Under the pieces are notes generated by a model. The model did not search any database. It was given only the letters and a program-made list of their open reading frames with translations, and had not been told where the DNA came from. Made by a program: the position numbers and the translations under genes. 64,000 nt of DNA from Corallococcus coralloides DSM 2259 (lineage in GTDB: Bacteria > Myxococcota > Myxococcia > Myxococcales > Myxococcaceae): NCBI RefSeq assembly GCF_000255295.1, contig NC_017030.1:7538328-7602327 (forward strand), given 5' to 3'. Below are positions 21,329-28,958 of this stretch, piece by piece (position 1 is the stretch's first letter; each line of letters opens with the position of its first letter).

Positions 21329-23650
21329 TCAGGGGGTATACAGGTCCGCCGCCCGCAGCTCGCTATTGGTTTCGAGGGCGCGGAATCCCCCCAGGGCGAG
21401 CACCTTGCCATTGGCCAGCAGCGTCGCCGTGTGCTCCAAGCGCTGTTGGACCATGGAGCCGGCGGCGCTCCAGGTGCCCGTGGCCGGGTCATACAGCTCC
21501 GCCGTCGCCAGGGCGGCGCCAACGGTGCAGCATCCCCCCGTGACGAGCACCTTGCCCGTGTTGAGCAGCGTCGCCGTGTGGGAGTGGCGCGGCGCGGACA
21601 TGGAGCCGGTGGCGCTCCAGGTGCCCGTGGCCGGGTCATACAGCTCCGCCGTCGCCAGGGTGCCATTGCCCCCGCCCCCCGTGACGAGCACCTTGCCATT
21701 GGGCAGCAGCGTCGCCGCGTGATAGCCGCGCACCGAGATCATGGAGCCGGTGGCGCTCCAGGTGCCCGTGGCCGGGTCATACAGCTCCGCCGTCGCCTGG
21801 TAGCTGACGTTGTTGGTCCCCCCCGTGACGAGCACCTTGCCATTGGGCAGCAGCGTCGCCGTATGGACATCGCGCGGGACGGCCATGGAGCCGCTCGAGG
21901 CCCAGGTGCCCGTGGCCGGGTCGTACAGCTCCGTCATCGACGTAAGGCCACTGGAGTTCCATCCCCCCGCGGCAAGCACCTTGCCATTGGAGAGCACCGT
22001 CGCCGTGTGCTGGTAGCGCGGGGAGAACATGGAGCCGGAGGTGCTCCAGTTGCTCGTGGCCGGGTCGTACAGCAGCGACGCCGCCGCATAGCCCATGCTG
22101 TTGGTTCCCCCCGAGACCAGCACCTTGCCATTGCCCAGCAGGACCGCCGCATGTCCGGAGCGATCCGAAGGCATGGAGCTGACGGAGCTCCAGGTGCCCG
22201 CGGTCGGGTCGTACAGCTCCGAGTACGCCATGTGGCCAACGATGTTGTTGCGTCCCCCCGAGACCAGCACCTTGCCATTGCCCAGCAGGACCGCCGTGTG
22301 ATCAGTGCGGGCGTTGGACATGGAGTTCGCCGCGGCCCAGAAGGCCGAGGGGCACGCCGGCAGTCCCGTCACCGTGAAGCTCTGGGTCGCCTTCAGGCCC
22401 AGGGTGTTGCTCACCGTGGCGACGAGGGTCGGGGTGACGCCCGTGTTGAGACACGAGGGCGCCGTCCAGGTGAGGATGCTGCCGCTGGGCCCGGTGCTCG
22501 GGGTGCCGCTCGTGCCCACGTTGGCCGCCCAGGTGAAGCTCAGGGCCAGGCCCGCGGGATCCGTGGCGTTCACCTCGAAGGTGAGCACCTGGCCGGCCGT
22601 GGCCGTCTGGCTCGACTGGGCGGCGCGCGTCATCGTCGGCGGCGCACGCACGACGGCGTCCTTGGACACGCACAGCATCAGGCTGCCCGTGTTCTGTCCC
22701 CCGCGGCCGTCCTTCACCACCACGTTCAGCTGGCAGTTGTTGCACGCCCCCGTGGGCAGGGCCGAGGGCGTGAAGGTCGCGGTGGCGGTGCTCGCGCCCG
22801 TGAAGCTGCCCGCGCAGGTGGCGCTCCACTGATAGCTGAGCGGGTCACCGTCCGCGTCGGTGGCCGAGGTGGACAGCGCTGTCTGCGCGCCCACGTTCAG
22901 ATAGGACTGGGTGGACGTCAGGGTCACCACCCTGGGCGCGACGTTGAACTCCGCCCTCACGGTGCTCGCGCCACTGCCCGCGGAGACATTCAAGGTCAGG
23001 TTCACCGACAGGGTCGCGCCGCGCGAGTCGCTCACCGTGAGCACCAGGGTCACCGGGGCCTGCACGGTGGGTGCCGTCCAGGTGGTATTGGCCGAGGTGG
23101 GCGCGGAGAAGCTGCCCGAGGGAGCCGCCCAGGAGAAGCTCACGGTGTCCCCCGCGTTGGGATCATGGGCCGTGGCCGTCAGGGTGACGCTGCCCCCCGG
23201 GGCCACGGTGGTGGGCGTGGCCAACAGGGAGTCGAGGATGGGCGCCTCGTTGGTGAAGGGCGGTGGGACGGAGACATCCTGCAGGGTGAGGGTCACCAGC
23301 CCCGTGGCGCCGGCGGTGACGGTGACGTTCTCGACGCGCCCCTCGTAGCGCAGGGTGTTGGACGAGGTGAAGGCCTGCGCCACGAAGGTGCGCTGGAGAC
23401 CCGCGGGAATGTCACTGATGACTCCGCTCCACGCGCCGCTGGTGAGCACCAGGTCCTTGGAGAGCGAGACCATGTCCGCGCCGGAGACGGTGACGGTGAC
23501 GCGCGAGACGTCCCCGGGCACGACCGCGGCGGTGTAGACGGTCAGCTGCATCGCACCCGACCCGGACACGCTGGTGGGGGGCTCGGAGTCACAGCCGGCG
23601 AGCAACGCCAGCATGAGCGGGAGGACTGCGGACAAACGCAGTGAAGACAC
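21329..23650 (-). CDS. Kelch-repeat lipoprotein with Ig-like domains
   Basis: This 773-residue protein starts at GTG 23650 behind AAGGAAA. It begins with a lipoprotein signal (VSSLRLSAVLPLMLALLAGC). Residues about 20-100 form a carboxypeptidase-regulatory-like strand domain, and residues about 120-430 hold three PKD/Ig-like domains (APILDSLLATPTTVAPGGSV, a similar DADGDPLSYQWSATC unit, and NATDPAGLALSFTWAA). The C-terminal part has seven Kelch units, each with the pattern HTA(T/V)LL-NGKVLV-GG and LYDPATGTW. A seven-bladed beta-propeller on the cell surface is likely. Kelch propellers bind proteins or glycans. It lies inside the candidate ssrA island. Confidence 0.9.
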   Translation of the reverse strand: MSSLRLSAVLPLMLALLAGCDSEPPTSVSGSGAMQLTVYTAAVVPGDVSRVTVTVSGADMVSLSKDLVLTSGAWSGVISDIPAGLQRTFVAQAFTSSNTLRYEGRVENVTVTAGATGLVTLTLQDVSVPPPFTNEAPILDSLLATPTTVAPGGSVTLTATAHDPNAGDTVSFSWAAPSGSFSAPTSANTTWTAPTVQAPVTLVLTVSDSRGATLSVNLTLNVSAGSGASTVRAEFNVAPRVVTLTSTQSYLNVGAQTALSTSATDADGDPLSYQWSATCAGSFTGASTATATFTPSALPTGACNNCQLNVVVKDGRGGQNTGSLMLCVSKDAVVRAPPTMTRAAQSSQTATAGQVLTFEVNATDPAGLALSFTWAANVGTSGTPSTGPSGSILTWTAPSCLNTGVTPTLVATVSNTLGLKATQSFTVTGLPACPSAFWAAANSMSNARTDHTAVLLGNGKVLVSGGRNNIVGHMAYSELYDPTAGTWSSVSSMPSDRSGHAAVLLGNGKVLVSGGTNSMGYAAASLLYDPATSNWSTSGSMFSPRYQHTATVLSNGKVLAAGGWNSSGLTSMTELYDPATGTWASSGSMAVPRDVHTATLLPNGKVLVTGGTNNVSYQATAELYDPATGTWSATGSMISVRGYHAATLLPNGKVLVTGGGGNGTLATAELYDPATGTWSATGSMSAPRHSHTATLLNTGKVLVTGGCCTVGAALATAELYDPATGTWSAAGSMVQQRLEHTATLLANGKVLALGGFRALETNSELRAADLYTP
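21355..22320. repeat. Tandem Kelch DNA repeats (about 140 bp each)
   Basis: The seven Kelch units are also similar at DNA level; segments such as CCAGGTGCCCGTGGCCGGGT recur every 138-144 bp. This leaves long near-identical stretches where replication slippage or recombination could add or delete propeller blades. Confidence 0.7.
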
Positions 23651-23996
23651 GGGATTTCCTTGTCTGCCGTAAGAAGGCTGCACGCGGCATGAAGCAGCGG
23701 GCACTGTAGCGCAACGGTGTGATGGCACCTTCCGGGTTGACTCCAGCTAGGAGCCCCTCTGCCCGGGGTACGGGGCAGGCGTGTGTCTGCTGGAGATGAA
23801 TGGCTTCTGCGTCGGCCCGGCGTGCGGCTCATGGGCTAACCGCCAGCGTCCCTCACCTCCCGCTCTGCTCCCGCCCGCTACGCCCAAGAGGGCTCCTGTC
23901 CTTCCCATGCTCCGCGTGTCCATCGTTCCGTGAGGCCATGCCACACGTGAATGCATGGTCTCCCACTCCGTGGCTGCGAGTCCGCGAGGAGGAACC
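23651..23996. promoter_or_regulatory. Divergent intergenic region
   Basis: These 346 bp separate the divergent Kelch lipoprotein and EcsC/TerB-like genes and must contain both promoters. I see no convincing -10/-35 pair, operator palindrome or small gene in it. Confidence 0.4.
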
Positions 23997-25199
23997 ATGA
24001 CGGAGACACTGGAAGTCGTCCCACGGGAGCCAGAGGAAGGCGCGGCGGCCCTCCTGCGTTCCTGGCAGCTGACGAGGGCGCTGCTGCAGGAGCTGTCCCC
24101 CAGGGACCTGCGCACGGGGCGCTGGTTCACCCAGCTGCTGTCCATCTACCTGCGGCACTACGACACGCACCGGCTGCACGCGATCGCCGCAGCGAAGGGG
24201 ACGGGCGCTGACACCACCGAAACCCTCATCCGGCAGGCCTGCGAGGCGGCCTTCCTCACCGGCGCGGGGAGTGGCTCGGTCACCACCGGCATCACCGCGG
24301 CCTCGGCGGACGCGGGCGTCGCCGGGTTGATGGTGGCCCTTCCCGCATCGGGGATTGTCGTCACGGCGGAGATGATCGTGCAGGCCCTCATCCACCTGCG
24401 GCTGGCGTGCGACCTGGCCAGCGCCTTCCACCTCCACTTCGACCCGGAGGACCCCGCGGATTTCTCGCGACTCTACGCCCTCCTCCGTGGCGGGAAGCAC
24501 GACGAGGAAGAGGACCCGCTCGGCCTGGAGCGCGTGGAGCACCTCGCGCAAGCGAAGGCGACCGACCTGGGCGAAGACCTGGGGGCGAAGCTGCTGGGTG
24601 ACAGCGTGGCGCGCAACATCGTGCCCTTCCTGAACGTGGTGACGTCCTCCGTGGACAACTGGCGGCGCACCCGGCGACTGGGCGACTCCATGCTGCGCTA
24701 CGTGCGGCTGCGCCGCGCGCTGGAGGACGCCGACGCGGCCCTGCGCAAGGTGGCGCCGCGCAACGAGAGCCTGCTGCTGGAGAGCGCGTGGTTCCTCTTC
24801 GTCTCCGACGGCCGCCTCCGCGAGGAGGAGTCCGCCGTGCTCACCCACGAGCTCTCCCGGCTCACCCCGGCGCGGCGCCGGGAGACGCTGGTGCGCTTCG
24901 TGGACGATGAGTCCGAGTGGCTCCAACGCCTGAGCTCGGCACCGGCCAGCGCGCGTGAAGTCCTCCAGGAGTCCTTGAACGCGCTCGCCGCCGCGGACCT
25001 CGCCGTGACCGAACCCGAGCGGGCCCTGCTTCAAAAGGCCGCGCAGGCCCTCCACACCTCCCTGGACAGCGGGCACCTGGAAACGCTGGTGCGGCGCTAC
25101 CGCGAGGAGGGGGTGGCCCACGCGCCCAAGGCCCCGGCCGCCGTGCCACGCGCATACCCGGCGGCGCGGGAACAGGAGACGCCTGCGCGCATTCACTGA
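23997..25199 (+). CDS. EcsC-like / TerB-like protein
   Basis: This 400-residue protein starts at 23997 behind GAGGAGGAA. Residues about 65-150 contain an EcsC-like hydrophobic segment (GAGSGSVTTGITAASADAGV, VALPASGIVVTAEMIVQALI), a probable membrane-associating helical hairpin. Residues about 255-370 resemble a TerB domain, with two helical repeats that each carry an acidic metal-binding turn (FLFVSDGRLREEESAVL and LAAADLAVTEPERALL). TerB-type domains occur in tellurite-resistance and phage- or stress-defence loci and are thought to bind metal at the membrane. It lies between the Kelch gene and the XRE-PIN module in the candidate island. The role is inferred only from the domains. Confidence 0.7.
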   Translation: MTETLEVVPREPEEGAAALLRSWQLTRALLQELSPRDLRTGRWFTQLLSIYLRHYDTHRLHAIAAAKGTGADTTETLIRQACEAAFLTGAGSGSVTTGITAASADAGVAGLMVALPASGIVVTAEMIVQALIHLRLACDLASAFHLHFDPEDPADFSRLYALLRGGKHDEEEDPLGLERVEHLAQAKATDLGEDLGAKLLGDSVARNIVPFLNVVTSSVDNWRRTRRLGDSMLRYVRLRRALEDADAALRKVAPRNESLLLESAWFLFVSDGRLREEESAVLTHELSRLTPARRRETLVRFVDDESEWLQRLSSAPASAREVLQESLNALAAADLAVTEPERALLQKAAQALHTSLDSGHLETLVRRYREEGVAHAPKAPAAVPRAYPAAREQETPARIH

Positions 25200-26284
25200 G
25201 GTCCCCTCCCCGCCCCTCCAGGCCTTGAAAAGGAGCTCTGTCGTTTCAGGAGTTCTGCCGGACCTGCACGGTGATCGCGCGGCGACGAGCCGCCACGTCG
25301 TGGCTGGGGGCATCCGTGACATCACCCGGTAGGCCCTCGCCTGGCGTTGCAGTCGGAGGTAGTTTGCAGGAGGGCTGGTTGCACCCGAGTTTGCCGGCTC
25401 GGGGTTGGCCTCGAAGAGCCAGGAGTGGTGCCTCTAGCGCTCCTGGCCCTTCGCTTCCGCGAACACATCCTCTGGGCGGCAGGCGCGACGGAAGCCATCA
25501 GCCAGGGAGGTCGGTAGAACCGACACCCTCGGCGCTCGTGCCCGCGCGTGCGATGTCCGCGCCGTGCCCACCCACGACAAGACGAAGACGCAGCGGGAGC
25601 GGCGCCGCACGCCAGCAGGCACCACGGTGCGCAGGGTGAATGGCTTTCCGATGAGCGCAGCGACGAGGTCCACTTCGAATACATTTGTTCTCGATTGCTG
25701 CGCGATGATCCTGCGCCACCTCTGCTCTGACATTTATTAGGCGCTGCGAATCTTACGAGAGTGCTAGAGACGCCGAGGGGGCAGCGGTTCGACTACACCA
25801 AAGTCTTCTTCAACCAACAGTGCTCTCACTTAGCACTTGACTATGCCGCGTCAGCCTAATTCGAAAGGGCAGCGCATGGTCAAACCGTTCACGAAGGCGG
25901 TTCAGGCCCGAAGGCCTACTTCTCCCGAATGGATCAGCACGCTGCAGCTCCGTAGCATCACCGGCCGAGTCACGCGTCCAGGCGGCTCTAGCTGGAACAC
26001 TACCGCTAGAGCTAAGAGCGCACGCAGGCTTGGAAAAACCGGCTACGGCGACTTGGTGTCCGCGATAAGCGCGGAGAAATGGCATCCACCTTGCTTTCCT
26101 CATCCTTGGCTGCGGCCTCGTACTCCGTACGTCGTCTCCGTCTTCGCGTTATCAGGAGCTGTCAGGCGCGGAGGGAGGTACCGTAGTCAACCCACCCCTC
26201 GATGCGAGAAGGCGCACCCGTGACATTCTCCGAGAGGACGAGTAGCTTTCCCTCAGCGCCATAAGGTGCGGTCTTGGGAGAAAG
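25200..26284. other. Long intergenic region without supported gene
   Basis: About 1.1 kb lies between the EcsC/TerB-like gene and the XRE-ImmA gene. Composition shifts from GC-rich to clearly more AT-rich near 25700, which may mark an insertion boundary. Several short open frames occur (minus strand 25434-25733, plus strand 25837-26223) but none has recognisable domains or good start signals. They may be gene remnants. The right end must hold the promoter of the XRE-ImmA gene. Confidence 0.5.
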
Positions 26285-27445
26285 ATGGAACGCGGCGAGT
26301 TCTTGCGAAGCTGGCGAGCAGACACGGGCTTCTCGGCCGGGAAGGTCGCGCAGTTGGCGCAATTGCCGGAATCGACTGTTGAGGGAATCGAATCTGGGGC
26401 GCACGACCCCTCATTCGAGGAGTTGGACGCACTCGCGGGTGTGCTCGGGTTGCGGGCCGACGAAATCTACGACGATCACATCTCTGAGTCAGCTCCCCGA
26501 GAGGGCATTCGCCTTCTAATGAAGAGCGCGGTTGCATACCGCCCCAGCGAAGCGGTTCGTCTGCGCATGCTTGAGGCGGCGGCTGCGGCTCGCGACCTGT
26601 TGGATCTCCAGTCGGAACTTCGTCCGTCACGCGGAGGCTTTGAAAGGTTCGCAAGCCGACCTCTTGCCTCTACTGCTGACGCGCCATTCAAGCTCGGCGA
26701 CGAACTCGCACGCGAGGTTCGCAAGCAACTCGTAATCCAAGGGCCCATCATATCGATGCGCGACCTAGCGCAAGAGACCCTTGGAATTCCGATTATTGCA
26801 GCAGAGCTTTCCGCGGATGGGCCCGACGCATTCTCGGTCTATGCGCCCGGTCGCCGAGCAGCAATCATTCTGAATCTTCAAGGCAAAAACACTCACCCGC
26901 TTGTGCGCCGGTTTTCCATCGCGCATGAAGTGGGGCATGTCCTATTTGATCGACCTGGAATGGGTGCTTTCGGCGTGGCTTGTAAAGTCGATCCAGGGCG
27001 TGGGCTCGATATAGAATCCCGTGCGAATGCATTCGCAATGCGATTGCTCCTGCCACACACGCAAATCACCCAACTTAGCAGTGAAATTCTGAAGCCAGCG
27101 ATCTTCCGCAAAACAATGGAGATGTGGGGAGTACATTTCAGCGCACTCCAATTGTACGCAGAGAAGGTTCTGAATCTTAGTCGTGACGAGGCAAAACATC
27201 GACTTCCTGATGTAGATCGCTCCAGCCCTAACCAATGGGCAATGGCGGAAGAACTCGCGGAGGAACGCCGCGGACTTGGGCAAGTCCCCGTGCCTCGTCG
27301 AGGGGCACTCGCGAGGCTTGTTCTGAATCTGGTACGGAAGGACCAGATTTCACACGCTCGAGCGAGGGAACTCCTAAGTATAAACGGAGTGGCCTCGATT
27401 GAGGAACTCGCAGCGGAGGCGGATGTTTCGCTGGATGGAGAGTGA
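26285..27445 (+). CDS. XRE-family HTH / ImmA-IrrE metallopeptidase
   Basis: This 386-residue protein has an N-terminal helix-turn-helix (residues about 5-65, GKVAQLAQLPESTVEGIESG and LDALAGVLGLRADEI). A ImmA/IrrE zinc metallopeptidase domain follows, with the active site FSIAHEVGHVLFD (His214, Glu215, His218) and the downstream helix ESRANAFAMRLLLP carrying the third ligand Glu. Such XRE-COG2856 proteins act as antitoxin-repressors or cleave repressors in mobile elements and toxin-antitoxin pairs. The next gene, a PIN-like nuclease, starts within 3 bp, so the two form one operon. Codon use is less GC-biased than the neighbourhood, suggesting recent acquisition. The C-terminal 90 residues are charged and helical. 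Confidence 0.88.
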   Translation: MERGEFLRSWRADTGFSAGKVAQLAQLPESTVEGIESGAHDPSFEELDALAGVLGLRADEIYDDHISESAPREGIRLLMKSAVAYRPSEAVRLRMLEAAAAARDLLDLQSELRPSRGGFERFASRPLASTADAPFKLGDELAREVRKQLVIQGPIISMRDLAQETLGIPIIAAELSADGPDAFSVYAPGRRAAIILNLQGKNTHPLVRRFSIAHEVGHVLFDRPGMGAFGVACKVDPGRGLDIESRANAFAMRLLLPHTQITQLSSEILKPAIFRKTMEMWGVHFSALQLYAEKVLNLSRDEAKHRLPDVDRSSPNQWAMAEELAEERRGLGQVPVPRRGALARLVLNLVRKDQISHARARELLSINGVASIEELAAEADVSLDGE

Positions 27446-27448
27446 TTG

Positions 27449-28006
27449 GTGTCGAGCACAACGGCGTTTCTGCTCGATGCTGATTCCATCATCCATCTCC
27501 ACTCTCTAGGACTAATAGAGTCGCTCTGCTCGGCCCTTCAAGCAAAACAGATCGAAGCTCACTGCACTCGCTACGTATGGGAACATGAACTCTCAACCCT
27601 TCAGGCAGTGCGAGCCCGCTTAACGGCTGCGGGGCTTCAAGTTCACACACTGCAGCCCCAAAGCCCTGCAGGTAAGGCATTCAAACAACTATTGAAAGAG
27701 CGTGGGAACCCAGGTCGCAACAGCAAAGGTGAGCATGAACTCATCGCCTTCGCCCAGCATGAACCGGTTTCGATCACGCTTGTTGCACGTGACGATGGCG
27801 CGCGAAAGGTAGCCTCCAGCTACCGCATCTCAGCCATCGACATCGCAACATTTATCTGTGAGCTAATGGCCTTGGGCGCGCTTACTGAAAGCGCTGCGCG
27901 AGAGGCAACATCTTGCTGGGACAACCCACAGGCCGGGAATGGGCGGCCAAAGGGCTATGCCGGTTTTGATTCTCTTTTAACAAGTTGGCGCTCAAGACGC
28001 GCTTAG
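27449..28006 (+). CDS. PIN-like nuclease, probable toxin partner
   Basis: This 185-residue protein starts at GTG 27449 with GGAGAG 6 nt upstream; TTG 27446 is also possible. It has the acidic residues of a PIN-type RNase in order: FLLDADSIIHL near the N-terminus, Glu in YVWEHEL, KGEHELIAFAQ in the middle and VARDDGARKVASS near the C-terminal half, plus a final ALTESAA helical segment. PIN domains with this partner layout (an ImmA/IrrE-fused XRE protein upstream) form toxin-antitoxin or defence pairs in other bacteria. The predicted activity is metal-dependent RNA cleavage. Lower GC than the flanks. The DUF4411-type assignment is possible but not verified. Confidence 0.75.
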   Translation: MSSTTAFLLDADSIIHLHSLGLIESLCSALQAKQIEAHCTRYVWEHELSTLQAVRARLTAAGLQVHTLQPQSPAGKAFKQLLKERGNPGRNSKGEHELIAFAQHEPVSITLVARDDGARKVASSYRISAIDIATFICELMALGALTESAAREATSCWDNPQAGNGRPKGYAGFDSLLTSWRSRRA

Positions 28007-28107
28007 GCCTGAGTGCAGACTGCCAAGGCACGATTCCCTTCCGCTGTCGGCAATTCACAGCCTATTCATATTTTCACTCTTCGAGGTCTCACTCCTCGGA
28101 CAACCAA

Positions 28108-28175
28108 CTATGCCCACGCTTGGTGTTCTAATGGGATGCGGGCAACCCACCACGCTTGCAAGCGGTTGGGCATAG
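28108..28175. repeat. Bulged inverted repeat, attC-like
   Basis: Outer arms CTATGCCCA (28108-28116) and TGGGCATAG (28167-28175) pair perfectly. Inner arms CGCTTG (28117-28122) and CAAGCG (28159-28164) extend the stem after two unpaired bases. The right side contains GTTGGGC, which fits the integron R' consensus GTTRRRY; the left box is only partly canonical. It lies about 100 bp behind the PIN gene stop, where a cassette attC would be. Confidence 0.4.
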
Positions 28176-28390
28176 CGGCGTTCGGATTGTGGCACATGTA
28201 AAGGCACGACCGGATCCACCAGCAGCGGCACGGGATAGCCGCGCACGGCGGCATCCACCTTCACGGCCTGCTCCAGGCGTTCACGAACAGCCTCTGGCAG
28301 CGCATCAAGCTTCGCTCGGACGGAAGCATCACAGGTGGATGGGGCAGAGGTCATCGTACGGCGTCACGTTGCTCACGGTGGCTCCCGGCC

Positions 28391-28429
28391 AAAGAAAAAG
28401 CCTGGCAACCCGTACTGGATTGCCAGGCT
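28391..28429 (-). terminator. ssrA intrinsic terminator
   Basis: On the minus strand, arms AGCCTGGCAA and TTGCCAGGCT are followed by TTTTCTTT, directly behind the tmRNA 3' end. A textbook intrinsic terminator. Confidence 0.85.
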
Positions 28430-28438
28430 CTTTCACTG

Positions 28439-28799
28439 TGGAGGCGGAGGGAATCGAACCCTCGTCCGAAAGCCGTCGGCTCTTCGACCCTACGTGCGTA
28501 GTCCGCGATTTGCTACGTCACCAGGGCTCCCACGGACGGGATACCTGATGCCGGTCCTGGAAAGATCTCGTCACCTCGGGCCCAGGCACCCTTGGCGACC
28601 AGTCCGCATTATGACGGCCCATCCCCACCCCACGGACCGAGAGCAGGGGGACCGCGCACTAGAGACTGCTAATTAGGCAGCCAGCGCGAGCTCAACGTTG
28701 TCGTTGGCTTTTGTGATGTTGTCGGAAGTTTTACGAGCACCCAACAAGCTCGGCACGCGTCTCGAACGTCATTGCCCCCGTCGAAGCCAGGTCGCCCCC
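28439..28799 (-). ncRNA. ssrA: Transfer-messenger RNA (tmRNA)
   Basis: This RNA of about 361 nt rescues stalled ribosomes. The 5' end GGGGGCGACCTGGCTTCGAC and the 3' end, with the T-arm GGGTTCGATTCCC and acceptor strand CGCCTCC plus discriminator A, pair as a 7-bp acceptor stem. The tag frame around 28680-28715 reads ANDNVELALAA followed by TAA; the resume Ala codon GCC is preceded by an A-rich stretch. The genomic sequence after the discriminator is CAG, so the CCA tail is not encoded and must be added after transcription. It is followed by an intrinsic terminator and preceded by a plausible sigma-70 promoter. Confidence 0.95.
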
Positions 28800-28844
28800 G
28801 GTTCGATGTACGTCATGCGGCCCCATCTGCTCCGCACCCGTCCT

Positions 28845-28872
28845 ACATTAACCGCTGAACGCCCTCCGTCAA
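28845..28872 (-). promoter_or_regulatory. Probable ssrA promoter
   Basis: On the minus strand, TTGACG (28872-28867) and TAATGT (28850-28845) are 16 bp apart. The -10 box lies about 45 nt from the mature tmRNA 5' end, which would leave a short precursor leader for RNase P to remove. Confidence 0.6.
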
Positions 28873-28958
28873 TCCTCCTGAGGCCACGGCGGTCGCTCCT
28901 GCAACATCCCCTCCCCTGCCTGCCCCCCAGGCAGCCCCTTCCTTTCCGGAGTCCCTCC

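Larger units (their letters stand above)
28007..28438. other. Intergenic region between PIN gene and ssrA
   Basis: This holds an attC-like hairpin at 28108-28175 and the ssrA terminator at 28391-28429. A minus-strand open frame (28055-28354) begins with about 50 protein-like residues (KLDALPEAVRERLEQAVKVD) and then loses character near 28200. It could be a truncated gene downstream of ssrA, cut by the island edge. No complete gene is supported. Confidence 0.5.
18905..28446. mobile_element. Candidate genomic island at the tmRNA gene
   Basis: The intact ssrA gene at one end and direct partial copies of its 3' region at 18.9 kb and 21.2 kb outline a region of about 9.5 kb (A to ssrA) or 7.2 kb (B to ssrA). 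tmRNA 3' ends are well-known integration targets. The contents fit accessory DNA: a metalloprotein, a small exported protein, a Kelch lipoprotein, an EcsC/TerB-like protein, and a lower-GC XRE-ImmA and PIN pair. No integrase, recombinase or transposase was found, so the element is either decayed or mobilised in trans. The exact limits are uncertain. Confidence 0.4.

Noticed and set aside
21355..22320. CRISPR array in the 140-bp repeats
   Set aside because: The repeats are coding Kelch blades with long, similar units. There are no unique spacers and no cas genes.
25434..25733. Minus-strand 99-residue frame in the long intergenic region
   Set aside because: No domain, no good start and many Arg residues typical of a spurious GC-rich frame. 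It is at best a remnant.
28055..28354. Minus-strand 99-residue gene behind ssrA
   Set aside because: The first 50 residues look protein-like, but the C-terminal half does not, and the attC-like hairpin lies inside. It is more likely a truncated remnant.
18905..28799. Intact prophage between the ssrA repeats
   Set aside because: No integrase, terminase, portal, capsid or tail genes are present.
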